Source of the DNA: Mallotus nudiflorus
Lineage: Eukaryota > Streptophyta > Magnoliopsida > Malpighiales > Euphorbiaceae
Length of the DNA stretch: 64,000 nt
Reading direction: 5' to 3'
Assembly (NCBI GenBank): GCA_947683625.1
Contig: CANTUR010000125.1
Span: 4,836,001-4,900,000 of the forward strand
Part shown: piece by piece, positions 26,241 to 36,490 of the stretch
Position numbering within the stretch: the stretch's first letter is position 1
Layout: the number at the start of each line of letters is the position of its first letter
The notes under the pieces: model-generated
What the model saw: only the letters and a program-made list of their open reading frames with translations
The model's database searches: none
Told to the model about the DNA's origin: nothing
Made by a program: the position numbers and the translations under genes

Positions 26241-26689
26241 CAATAAACTGGATTAGATCATAATCTTTTTGCTATTTTTTTTTGGGTTGCTTTATATCTG
26301 ACTTTATGGTTTTTATCTCTCCCTGAAGTTCCTGAATTTCTCCTATTGGTTTCTTTCCCAATTTTGTTCTTCCTAGGATGGTAGTCAGGTTATACATACT
26401 TGTACTGGTGGGAGGGAGCTCTAGAGTCTTAGGCTCAGGGCCTTTTTCTAAGGATTCCCTTAATTGTTCTAGATATTTCTTCTGAACATCAGGATCATTT
26501 ATGTGTTGGATGACATCTAGAATTAAGGTTTGTTCTTTGGTTAGCATATTAATATGCTTCCTTGAAGAGATAGAGGAAGTATCTATATCGGAGGAAGAAG
26601 AGGATGCTATTTCATCTGTCTATGGATTTTCTAGGAAATTTACAGAATTAGTTTCAGATTCAGACTCATAAGTTTCTATAAGAAGGGTA

Positions 26690-27760
26690 AAAAGCTTCTC
26701 TAAGGTCTTTTCTTCTAGATTTAATTCATGAACTTTCCTAGAGACACGACCCGTTCTGCCACATTTATAGCAGGTAACATCTTTGAGACTGGTTTTCTGA
26801 GGCTTAGAAGAAGAGGCTTTATGTTTTGATGATTTCTTATGAGGCTTTTTATAATAAGGTTCTTCAGATTCCTTTTTCTTAGAGAATTTTTTATATCTTT
26901 TGGAAAATCTCTTAATGAAGGTTTCAAAGACTTCTTACTGCAATCACTTTATAAGAAGTGTTCTGGGTATAACTATAGTCAAACTGTTTATAGAAAGATC
27001 CTAATTCTTTTTTGGACTTCTTTAGTTCCCATTTTAATTGCTTTTGGAGTTTTAAGTCCTGACAGATCTTAAGACCTTCTTTTTAGGTGGTACTGATAAG
27101 TTCAACATAGGTAAGCCTATCGTAGGGAATGATATGAGATCCTGTGGACTGTCTAATGGTATTCCTAACTCTTTTTCCTAGAAGGGTAGGGAGATCTGTA
27201 AGGAATTTTTCTTTCCAGAAGGGCAGGTTATAAGCTTCGCTGAGCATAACTCTAGTAAGAAAAGTCAATTTATACCATTGGAAATCACTTAGATTTTTGC
27301 ATCTGAGATTAGACAGGAGATCAGCATTCTTGTCTTTAAGATGAGAAGAATCTCAAATGAAATGGAGTGTTATAGTCAACATGAGGGTAGAGATAGCATC
27401 TTGAATAGGTTTTCCTTATTGATCTAGAATGGGTGTGTTATCATCATTTTTCTGGATAGCATGAAGGATATCTAGTTTTTAGGGCTTAGTGAGATGAAAA
27501 TCCCACCATCCTTTGAATTATCCAGAAAATCCAGCTATAATAAGTTCAGTGATAGATCTATTAAAAGTTCCTATTTGGGCTTTATAGTCATTTGTTGGAG
27601 AAGACTAAGAATCTGATATTCAGACATGCCATCAATGTTCCATTTATATATGGAGTTGGCATTGAACTTAGATTGGACAAGCATATTAGGTAGAGAACCT
27701 ATTTCAAGTTCTGGTAATCTAGACTGAGTATAAGCAGGATTAGAAGAATGAGGGATGATA
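26690..27760 (-). pseudogene. Pararetrovirus copy A: capsid and zinc knuckle
   Basis: Capsid-like sequence is read in broken frames: an FSGxxKGWWDF-type motif near 27490-27540, then 27083-27268 (MTFLTRVMLSEAYNLPFWKE...), both characteristic of caulimovirid capsids related to Ty3 gag. A basic C-terminal tail follows (26721-26927: KKRNLK, IRNHQNIKPL). The CCHC knuckle near 26745-26785 starts CYKCGRTG, but the His and last Cys are lost after a deletion relative to copy B. Confidence 0.7.
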
Positions 27761-27789
27761 GGCCAATGAAGTTTAGCTATCTTAGGAGA

Positions 27790-28092
27790 CTATTCCTGAA
27801 AATCACCATCTTCAGAAGAGGTTTCTATGTCTTTATTGATAACACTAATACTTTGATTAACAGACTGAGCAAAGTCAGGAATAACTTGACCTGGGGTTCC
27901 ACTAGAAGAAGGACTGACTTTACTAAGCTGTTGTCTAACAGCTTCTAGGAATTCAGACCTATTACTTTTAATTTCTTGTTGAGCACTAGAGGATATCTGA
28001 AAGGGTTTAAACATGGGATTTTTAAGTTTTTCAGAAGGAACAGAGATAGAAGGTTCCATAGACTTGTGGGATCTATTTTCTATCCTAGACAA
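27790..28092 (-). pseudogene. Pararetrovirus copy A: linker region ahead of capsid
   Basis: An open stretch of 100 residues rich in Ser, Gln and Lys (KPFQISSSAQQEIKSNRSEF). It is nearly the same as 30833-31096 in copy B, differing at about a dozen positions, and gives the clearest protein-level match between the arms. In caulimovirids this region between movement protein and capsid is poorly conserved, so I assign no function. Confidence 0.65.
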
Positions 28093-28831
28093 CTTTTTAC
28101 CTATGCTATTGAGGTGAGCATTGGTGAAGTTGTTTTGAACTATTATATTTTTTAGGTTCTGAGAATCATTATCCTGAGGTTTTTTATAGGGGTTGGCATC
28201 AATAGTGTCATTCCCTATAGAGATCTTTATTTGCTTAAGAGGAGGATGATTAGACTCAATTTCCTGACCATTTGTTGTTTCCCAAACACTTTTCTTGTTT
28301 CTAGTTGTGACAAGATGAAGAGCTTTAATTGGATATGAAATATTATTTTCTAATACGTATATTTCAAACCATTCAAAAAATAATATATTTACTTTATTCT
28401 TGTAAAAAAAATCATAAATTTTTTTTAATACTTTTTCTTATATGTAGGAAATTTGTAAAGAACCATGTTTTTCTTTCCAAATTATATGATGTATAAAAGT
28501 CTTTATGTAAAGATTCTTTATCAGGAAAAAATTCTTTATCTAAAACATTCAATTGATGTGCAATGTTTTATGTTATAGCTGAAGTAGTAGGAGAAGTAGG
28601 AGGAGAAGTGGATTTAACTTATGTTCGAGGGTTTATGTAGACTGGTCTAGCCACATTGGTACTATAGTCTACGTTTCTGAGTGTAAAAGAAGGGAGATCA
28701 GAGGTAGAATATCTAGTTGGGATGTTATATGGTAGGTTTATGATGGGAGGTAGATTTGGTTATAGATCTACTTGGTCTGTGAAAGGCATATCTATAGTTC
28801 TTAGTAGGTTTTGTGGTAGTTCTCTGTGATC

Positions 28832-29828
28832 TTAGAGATTTATTATAGAGGGTATTTGAGATAATCTTCCCAAATCAATAGATTCTATTGATGAGGTATC
28901 TGAAAATCTAGAACTGGAGGTTGCAGATCTATCAAAATTGAGTTTCACTCTACCATCTTGGAATTGGGTGATATTCTTTATTTGGGTGTTTGAAGGTTGA
29001 GGCTCATGTTTTTCTGGCTTTGGATTTGCTGCATTTTCCAAGATCCATTCCTGAGGAAGGGTTATTTGGTTCCATCGGATGGGTTTGAGGATAATGACAT
29101 TTTTTTTAGTCATGTCTGTCTGAAGCAGAAGTGTTTCTCCTTTTTTACTATGAAATCAACTCCTAGTGTTAAAAGCAGACATCATGGCTTTATAATGAAC
29201 TTTAAAAAATTAATGCAATTAGGATAGATCCATCGTCCATTTTATAATTATGGGTCTGGATCTGTAAAACCAAAGACTTTAAAAGATTTATATCATTAAG
29301 AGAAAAAGTGAAGTTTGGATAACAATCAAACGATATAGGACCTTTACAGAGACTGGATTCTATAGTTCCTAAGAGAGAGTCTTCAAAGTTCTTAAACCTC
29401 ATATCTCTAAGAGCTATAAGAATAAAAGTGTTAAGACCTTCTCTGTTTAGGGGCTTAATGCCTGCCTGAACAAGACCAATGTGGATGTAACAGAAACCTT
29501 TAGCTTTATGTTTATCTAAAGAAGAGGGAGAAAGAAGCTTTATCTCATTTTTTGCTTTATCAAGTTCTATATCCCTTTCTTCAATTTTAATAATATAATC
29601 AAACTTAAAAAGGTTCAATCTAGGAGTCTTATAGATGTGGTCTTTAAGGTGTTGTGTGAGCTTAAAGTCATCTATGCATTTATCAAAGTCTTCTATAGTG
29701 ATCTCATCACTGCTAACAATATTCTTTTGAACATTAGCAAAAGAGGAGGCAGAGGAAGAAGAAGAAAAAGTGGTTCTTCCAAATATTGGATTCATGGCAG
29801 AACAAGGATTATATAATAGAGTATACAC
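28832..29828 (-). pseudogene. Pararetrovirus copy A: movement protein
   Basis: The frame 29202-29828 carries the 30K-superfamily movement-protein core of caulimovirids: KGFCYIHIGLVQAGIKPLNR, then LIALRDMRFKNFEDSLLG and CYPNFTFSLND. Such proteins carry virus through plasmodesmata. A likelier start than the first Met is the MNPIFGRTT Met at about 29793. The frame shifts near 29200 and continues in 28832-29113 (NVIILKPIRWNQITLPQEW...). Only copy A has this domain; copy B begins downstream of it. It is broken by the frameshift and at least two stops. Confidence 0.75.
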
Positions 29829-30012
29829 TTACAACTCACTGGCTAAACCAACGGCTTTACAGCCTCTCAGGGACTAACAACCGGGACCACCTGTGACCAA
29901 AGGACTCAGTGTAAAATCTACCCAGTAAACATTGTTCTAAACAAGAAAATAGTAAATAAAAGAGACACTATCCCCCCAGTCTCTAATACGAGGGATTGCC
30001 CAAAAGAGACAC
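29829..30012. other. Spacer between the two pararetrovirus copies
   Basis: Short sequence upstream of the copy A movement protein and directly before copy B homology. It holds a repeated AGAGACACT (29960 and 30005), one at the junction with copy B. I found no Met-tRNA primer site here. It may be the viral leader. Confidence 0.4.
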
Positions 30013-30019
30013 TGATATG

Positions 30020-30610
30020 GGAAGATTATCTCAAATACCCTTTATAATAAATCTCCCGTATCACAGAGAACTACCACAAAACCTACCAAGAACTATAGAT
30101 ATGCCTTTCATAGAAAAAGTAGATCTACTTCCAAATCTACCTCCCATCATAAACCTACTATATAACATCCTAGCTAAATATTCTACCATTGATCTCCCTT
30201 CCTCTACACTCAGAAACGTATACTATAGTACCAATATGGCTAGACCAGTCTACACAGACCCTCAAACAAAAGCTAAATCCCCTTCTCCTCCTACTTCTCT
30301 TACTACTTCAGCTATAATAGAAAACATTGCACATGAATTGAATGTTTTAGATAAAGAATTTATTCCTGATAAAGAATCTTTACATAAAGACTTTTATGCA
30401 TCATATAATTTGGAAAGAAGAACATGGTTCTTTACAAATTTCCTATATATAAGAAAAAGTATTCAAAAAGAATTTTATGATGTTGTTTACAAGAATAAAG
30501 TAAATATATTATTTTTTGAATGGTTTGAAATATACGCATCAGAAAATAATATTTCATATCCATTTAAAGCTCTTCATCCTGTCACAACTAGAAACAAGAA
30601 AAGTGTTTGA
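30020..30610 (+). pseudogene. Pararetrovirus copy B: linker region, open stretch
   Basis: About 200 codons stay open (29996-30610), with GRLSQIPFIINLPYHREL at the start, the MARPVYTDPQTKAKSPSPP segment and a C-terminal part rich in charged and aromatic residues. The same region in copy A (28300-28870) is broken by several stops, so copy B has kept this part better. It corresponds to the polyprotein between movement protein and capsid. Function is unknown; the first Met is not a viral start because the copy is 5'-truncated. Confidence 0.6.
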
Positions 30611-30832
30611 GAAATAGCAAATGGTTAGGAAATTGAGTATGATCATCCTCCTCGTAGGCAAATAAAGATATTTGTAGGAAATGACATTGTTAATGCCATC
30701 CCTTATAAAAAACCTTAGGATAGTGATTCTCAGAACCTAAAAAATATAATAGTTCAAAAAAACTTCACCAATGCTTAGCTTAATAGCATAGGTAAATAGT
30801 TATCTAGGATAGAAAACAGATCCCAAAAGTCA

Positions 30833-31096
30833 GTGGAACCTTCTGTCTCTGTTCCTTCTAAAAAAGTTAAAAATCCCATGGTTAAACCCTTTCAGATATC
30901 CTCTAGTGCTCAACAAGAAATTAGAAGTAATAGGTCTGAATTCCTAAAAGCCGTTAGACAACAACATAGTAAAGTCAGTCCTTCTTCTAGTGGAACCCCG
31001 GGTCAAGTTATTCCTGACTCTGCCCAGTCTGTTAATCAAAGTATTAGTGTTCTCAATAAAGATATAGAAACCTCTTTTGAAGATGGTGATTTTTAG
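30833..31096 (+). pseudogene. Pararetrovirus copy B: linker ahead of capsid
   Basis: Eighty-seven residues (MEPSVSVPSKKVKNPMVKPF...) closely matching copy A 27790-28092. It ends at a TAG that is CAG in copy A, a C-to-T change in a CAG context. Confidence 0.65.
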
Positions 31097-31174
31097 GAAC
31101 AGTCTCTTAAGATAGCTAAACTTCATTGGCTTATCATCCCTTATTCTTCCAATCCTGCTTATACTCAGTCTAGA

Positions 31175-32200
31175 TTGCCAGAACTTGAAATAGGTTCTCA
31201 GCCTAATATGCTTGTCCAATCTAAATTCAGTGCCAACTCCATATATGAATGGAACATTGATGGCATGTTTGAATATCAGATTCTTAGTCTTCTCCAACAA
31301 ATGACTATGGCCGCTAATGCTTACAAAGCCCAAACAGGAACTTCTGATAAATATGTCGTTGAACTTGTTATAGTTGGATTTTCTGGACAATTAAAAAGAT
31401 GGTGGGATTTTCATCTCATTAAGCCCCAACAACTGGATGTCCTTCATGTTATCTAGAAAAAATGATGATAATACACCCATTATAGATCAATCAGGAAACC
31501 ATATTCAAGATGTTGTCTCTACCATCATATTGACTATAGCACTCCATTTCATTGGAGATTCTTCTTATCTTAAAGACAAGAATGTTGGTCTCCTGTCTAA
31601 TCTCAGATGCAAAAATCTGAGTGATTTCCAATGGTATGAATTGACTTTTCTTATTAGAGTTATGCTCAGGGAATATTCTAACCAGCACTTCTAGAAATAA
31701 AAATTCCTTGCAAGTCTCCCTACCCTTCTAGGAGAAAGAGTTAGGAATACAATTAGACAGTCCACATGATCTCATATCATTCCCTATGATAGGCTTACCT
31801 ATGGTGAACTTATCAGTACCACTCAGAAAGAAGGTCTTAAGATTTGTCAGGACTTAAAACTCAAAAAGCATTTAAAATGGGAACTAAAGAAGTCCAAAAA
31901 AGAATTAGGATCTTTCTGTAAACAGTTTGACTATAGTTATACCCAGAACACTTCTTGTAAAGGTGGTTGCAGTAAGAAGTCTTTAAAACCTTCATCTAAG
32001 AGATTTTCTAAAAAATATAAAAAATTCTCTAAGAAAAAAGGAATATGAAGAACCTTATTACAAAAAGCCTCAAAGGAATTCGTCAAAACATTAAGCCTCT
32101 TCTTCTAAGCCTTAGAAAACTAGCCTCAAAGATGTTACCTGCTATAAATGTGGCAAACGGGTCATATCTCTAAGTACTGTCGTGTCTCTAGGAAAGTTCA
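31175..32200 (+). pseudogene. Pararetrovirus copy B: capsid and CCHC knuckle
   Basis: The frame 31175-31456 carries the capsid core (MTMAANAYKAQTGTSDKYVV and the VGFSGQLKRWWDFHL segment). It shifts to 31437-31694 (IIDQSGNHIQDVVST, KNLSDFQWYELTFLIRV). A decayed stretch with stops follows to about 31990, then a basic tail. At about 32115-32175 the nucleic-acid-binding knuckle can be seen as CYKCG in one frame and GHISKYC in the next, so the CCHC is complete but split by a one-base shift. Roles are those of caulimovirid capsids; no function is likely here. Confidence 0.7.
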
Positions 32201-32859
32201 TGAATTAAATCTAGAAGAAAAGACCTTAGAAAAGTTTTCTGCCCTTCTTATAGAAACTTCTTAGTCTGAATCTAAAACTAATTTTGTACGTTTCCTGGAA
32301 AATCCACAAACAAATAAAATAGCATCCTCTTCTTCCTCTGATATAGATACTTCCTTTCTCTCTTCAAGGAAGCATATTAATATGCTAACCAAAGAACAAA
32401 CCTTAATTCTAGATGTCATCGAGCACATAAATGATCCTAATGTTTAGAAGAAATATCTAGAAAAATTAAGGGAATCCTTAGAAAAGACCTTGAGCCTAAG
32501 ACTCCAGAGCTCCCTCCCACTAGTACAGGTATGTATGACCTAACTACCATCCTAAGAAGAACAAAACTAGGAAAGAAACCAATAGGAGAAATTTAGGAAC
32601 TTCAGGGAGAGATAAAAACCATAAAGTCAGATATAAAGCAACCCAAAGAAAAATAGCAAAAAGATTCTGATCTAATCAAGTTTATTATCACTAAACTTAT
32701 TGAAGACTCTAGTGAGAGTGATGAAACTAAGAACCTAGAGCCTCAGTCCTTAGCCAACCTCAATAAAGTTCTAGTAGACTTCCTCCATGCTCTTAATAAA
32801 GTCACATCAAGAAAATATATCATAAAGGTTACTATTATTTTTTATAAAGAGTTTCATGT

Positions 32860-33511
32860 TAACACTATAGCTCTGTTTGATACCGGAGCTGATTTAAATT
32901 GTATAAAGACTCATGTTGTCCCAAAACGTTTTCAAGAAAAAACCACTGAAACACTTTCTTCTACCAACTGCTAAAAAATGAACATTGAAGGTAAAACAGA
33001 AGCCAGTATTTTAAATAATGATTTTTTATTAAAAAATTCCTTTCTCCTTATTTCTGACATGCATTACACGGTGATTTTAGAAACACCATTCATTAACCTA
33101 ATTACCCCCTATTTTGTTAATCACTATTCTATTGATTATAAAGATGATAAAATTTTCATTTCTTTTACATTTCTTGAAAAACCTAGAACCAGACAACTCA
33201 ATCTGGTTAAAGCCCATTCCATTTATAAAAATGAAATAAATCTTTTGATTAAAGGAAAAGAAACTGATCTGCATGATTTAAAGCAAAATGTTCATTTTCA
33301 AAAAATTGAACAAAAATTTAAGTCTGATGTTTTAAAGCATAAAATTTCTTCTCTTTTTGATTCTATAAAAAATGAAATTTGTTCTGATTTACCAAATGCT
33401 TTTTGGATTAGAAAAAGACATATTGTTGATGTGCCTTATGAACTAGGATTTGATAAGAAAAATATCCTTACTAAGGCTAGACCAATTCAAATGAATGTTG
33501 AATTAGAATAG
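32860..33511 (+). pseudogene. Pararetrovirus copy B: aspartic protease and start of RT region
   Basis: The active-site segment ALFDTGADLNCI is read at about 32869-32904, with the DTG triad intact. A stop near 32971 breaks the frame just before the open stretch 32978-33511 (177 residues), which holds the rest of the protease (HYTVILETPFINLITPYFVN) and the linker into RT (ALWIRKRHIVD-like segment at 33397-33425). This is the longest open viral stretch with a protease signature in the window. It ends at TAG 33509-33511, a stop shared with copy A. Confidence 0.7.
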
Positions 33512-34752
33512 CACTGTAGAAGGGAAATCCAGGATCTCGAGTCTAAAGGATTGATCTCAAAATCCAGGTCCCCTTGGTATTGTGCTGCTTTTTATGTGAA
33601 TAAAGCTTTTGAAATATAAAGAGGTACTCTGAGACTTGTCATAAATTATAAACCTCTGAATACAGCCATCCAATGGATAAGGTATCCTATTCTTAACAAA
33701 AAAAATCTTCTTCAAAAACTTCATTCTACTTTTGTATTTTCAAAATTTGATACGAAATTAAGATTTTGGCAAATACAAATTCATAGAGATCATCATTATA
33801 AAACTGTGTTTACTGTCCCATTTGGTCAATATGAATGGAATGTCATGCCATTTGGTTTAAAGAATGCTCCTTAAGAATTTCAAAGGATAATGAATGACAT
33901 ATTCAATCTTTATTCTGAATTCTGCATTGTTTACATAAATGATGTTCTTATATTCTCCAAGTCTATTAATCAACACTTCAAGCACTTTAATACTTTTTTT
34001 CGCACTGTTAAGAATAATGGTCTTGTTGTTTCAGAAAAAAAGACATCTCTTTTCCAAATTAGAATTAGATTCTTAGGACACTATATATGTTGTGGAACCA
34101 TTGTCCCTATAGAAAGAACCTTAGAATTTTGAAACAAATTCCCTGATAGGATTCTTGACAAAACCCAGCTTCAAAGGTTCTTAGGAAGCCTAAATTATAT
34201 ATTAGATTTCTGTCCCAATATAAATAGGATAGCAAAACCTTTGCATGATAGACTAAAGAAGAACCCTATTCCCTAGACTGATGAACATACCATAACAGTC
34301 CAACACATAAAGAAATTTATTCTTAATATTCCCTGTCTTCACTTAGTTGATCCGAGTCTTCCTAAGATTGTAGAAATAAATGCTAATGATCTTGGATATG
34401 GGGGAATTCTCAAACAAGTTTAGGATAGTAGAGAAGTTATAGTCCAATATACTTCAAGTCACTGGAATGATGCCTAGAAAAACTATTCTACCATCAAAAA
34501 AGAAATTCTTTCCATTGTCATGTTCATCATGAAATTTCAATCTGATTTACTCAATAAAATTTTTTTACTTCGTGTTGATTGCAAATCTGCAAAAGATGCT
34601 TTATAAAAAGATGTTCAAAATATTGCTTCCAAATAAATTTTTGCAAGATGGCAAGCAATACATAGTATTTTATATTTTGATATAGAATATATAAAGGGAG
34701 AATCAAATTATTTGCCAAACTTTCTGACAAGAGAATTTTTGCAAAACAGATA
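33512..34752 (+). pseudogene. Pararetrovirus copy B: reverse transcriptase and RNase H
   Basis: RT reads through RDLESKGLISKSRSPW-type sequence at 33530-33575, LRLVINYKPLN at 33631-33660, VPFGQYEWNVMPFGLKNAP at 33815-33870 and the catalytic-box region at 33890-34132 (CIVYINDVLIFSKS; the first Asp of the usual DD is Asn). Then come QLQRFLGSLNY at 34166 and RNase H at 34340-34752 ending LTREFLQNR. Stops at 33617, 33872-33874, 34130, 34274-34276, 34421, 34475, 34602 and 34634 abolish translation. Confidence 0.8.
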
Positions 34753-34754
34753 AA

Positions 34755-35405
34755 GATGTCCAGAAAAATAAAGAAAGAAAAGGTTGATAAGCCTAATCCT
34801 CCTCCTCCCTCCATTTCTAAACCCATAAAATCATGGCTCGATATAGTAAACCAAGAAGAATAAAATGATTCTAATAAAGCAACCTAGATGCAACAATGGA
34901 TTGTTTCTATCTCCAACAACCATAAACTCATTAAAGCTATAAAAAATACTCTTATCCCTCTTCCTTCAGCTCTAAAAGCCAACCAGGCAATCATCCCTTC
35001 AAACAAAGGTATACTTGGTAAGGCTCCTCTTCCCATTTCTAAAATTGAGAAAGGTGAATCTTCTTCCTCCCAAAAAACTCTTTCTTAAGAAGATTTAAAA
35101 GTTGTGGCTACTCCAAGTAGTTTACAGGTTGTTTGTACACAATTAAAAACTTCTTCTGATTTTCTTTTAAAGAATTCTATTCAAAATATTTTGACTATAA
35201 AAAATGGATTTTTCAATAAAGACCCATTTTTGACTATGCAAAATCATTGGCTCAAGGTTATGCAGCAGCTCCTTCAGTCCGAAGCCTTTTCCTCTATAGC
35301 CCAATCCAGCAGCTCTGAAAACTCAGAACCTGTAGTTGATTTAGGTAATGACAATGAGGATGATTGTTTTAGGATTCTCTCTCCTATTAAGCCCAAAGGC
35401 CCATA
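34755..35405 (+). pseudogene. Pararetrovirus copy B: second ORF, unknown function
   Basis: Starts at the ATG overlapping the polyprotein stop and reads MSRKIKKEKVDKPNPPPPPS in the frame that continues, after stops at 34861, 34887 and 35086, into the open stretches 34888-35088 and 35104-35406. The C-terminal part (MATPSSLQVVCTQLKTSSDF..., ending in SSSSENSEPVVDLGNDNEDD and SPIKPKGP) is acidic and Ser-rich. I recognise no domain. A downstream ORF in this place is a feature I associate with florendovirus-like genomes rather than with typical petuviruses, from memory only. Confidence 0.5.
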
Positions 35406-35427
35406 AGCCCAAAGCTTAATTTTCTTT

Positions 35428-35945
35428 TCTTTGATGATGGAAAATTAAAGATAATAATAAAGATTGTATAATATAGTTTTTAAAATATTTATAATTTCAA
35501 ATTGATGGAAATAAAATGTGAAAGCTTTCGAAGGTATAAGGAGAGAGACTAGCCAATGATGCGTAGATCAATTGGTCAGAGACTGAGGTCTACGTTCAAT
35601 CTGTGGTAATATCAAGGTTAATTCTTGATTGATCCCATGAGTTGGATTCAGATTGTGGGTCCTATACTATTAGTTAACATAATATCCCTCTCCCGCTAAC
35701 ACTAATATTTAACAGTAATGATCCTATGAAATACTAACAAGCGACACTGTCCAAAAAGGAAAAGCCTAAAGAGGCCAAATATGTACATAAGAGTGAAAAC
35801 AATTACAGAAAAATTTATCATTAATAGATAATGACTTTCCCACCAAAACACAACACAAGCTCATTGGATGTTGGAGTGGGGCATTAGCTTTAAAGAGAAA
35901 TATGAATGAAAACAAATATTAGACGAGGAAATTATGATAGACTCT
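35428..35945. repeat. Dispersed repeat R, copy 1
   Basis: Holds a TTTGATGATGGAAAATTAAA motif (35429), the GTACATAAGAGTGAAAACAA segment (35784) and TGTTGGAGTGGGGCATT (35870). The same blocks recur in this order at 36913-37180 and in part at 37880-37960 and 39181-39270. It follows straight after the viral second ORF, so it may be host sequence into which the virus integrated. Confidence 0.5.
35560..35700 (+). mobile_element. Possible tRNA-derived SINE remnant
   Basis: TAGATCAATTGGTCAGAG at 35567 resembles the RNA polymerase III A box (TAGCTCAGTTGG), and ACGTTCAATCT at 35593 resembles a decayed B box (GGTTCGAATCC). The spacing is shorter than in tRNA genes, and I see no clear tail or site duplication. 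Confidence 0.25.
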
Positions 35946-35954
35946 AACAGTGTG

Positions 35955-36490
35955 TCTGGTTTAAATTAATTTCATAAAATTTTTGAAATTTATTTAAAAA
36001 TTCAAGTAAATGTGTTCGGTTTAAATAAAAGTTTTGCAAAATTCATTTTCAATTCTAACTTCTTAATTTTGTGGAATTGTTTAATACTAAATTCATTTTT
36101 ATTGATAAAATGTATTTGGTTCAAATGAATTTAGAATTTATTTGCAAATGAATTCTATTTAAATTTCATTTAGAAATAAAATGAATTTCTCAATGAAATT
36201 GAACCAAATAAGAGGTAAGAGTTTATTTAGTTCAAATGAATTTCACAAAATTTTGTGGAATTAATTTACACATTTAAGTAACTATATTTAATTTAAATGA
36301 AAATTTTGTAAAATTCATTTCGAATTCTAATTTTTTAATTTTGTAAAATTATTTGAAATTAAATTAATTTTTATTAATGAAATATGTTTTGTTTAAATGA
36401 ATTTAGAATTTATTTATAAATAAATTTTATCAGAAATTCATTTATAAATAAAATTTTTTTGGTGGAATTGAAACAAATTAAGGGTAAAAC
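35955..36490. repeat. Diverged tandem duplication, about 272-bp period
   Basis: 35955-36222 and 36228-36490 align along their length. Both carry a TGGTTTAAAT/TAGTTCAAAT start, AATTTAGAATTTATTT in the middle and a GGAATTGAAMCAAAT-like end. It is AT-rich and non-coding. Confidence 0.6.

Larger units (their letters stand above)
24053..29828 (-). mobile_element. Endogenous pararetrovirus (Caulimoviridae), copy A
   Basis: A decayed integrated copy of a plant double-stranded-DNA pararetrovirus. On the minus strand the domain order is movement protein, linker with coiled coil, capsid, zinc knuckle, aspartic protease, reverse transcriptase, RNase H, then a second ORF. There is no integrase and no LTR, which separates it from gypsy elements; integration of such viruses is passive. 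The single-polyprotein order with movement protein first fits the petuvirus/florendovirus group. The second ORF favours florendovirus, but this is an inference. Many stops and frameshifts make it non-functional. It forms an inverted repeat with copy B (about 30013-34880). Confidence 0.8.
30013..35405 (+). mobile_element. Endogenous pararetrovirus (Caulimoviridae), copy B, lacking movement protein
   Basis: The plus-strand counterpart of copy A. Homology begins at about 30013 (GATATGGGAAGATTATCTC, mirror of about 28860-28877) and runs through linker, capsid, knuckle, protease, RT, RNase H and the start of the second ORF to about 34880 (mirror of about 24053). Beyond that, copy B keeps the rest of the second ORF. 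The movement protein is absent: the copy starts inside the linker. Stops include positions shared with copy A (33509-33511, 33872-33874, 34274-34276) and private ones, for example TAG at 31094-31096 where copy A has CAG. Confidence 0.8.

Noticed and set aside
29829..30012. Viral Met-tRNA primer site expected upstream of the polyprotein
   Set aside because: No TGGTATCAGAGC-like sequence was found on either strand, so I do not mark a viral minus-strand primer site.
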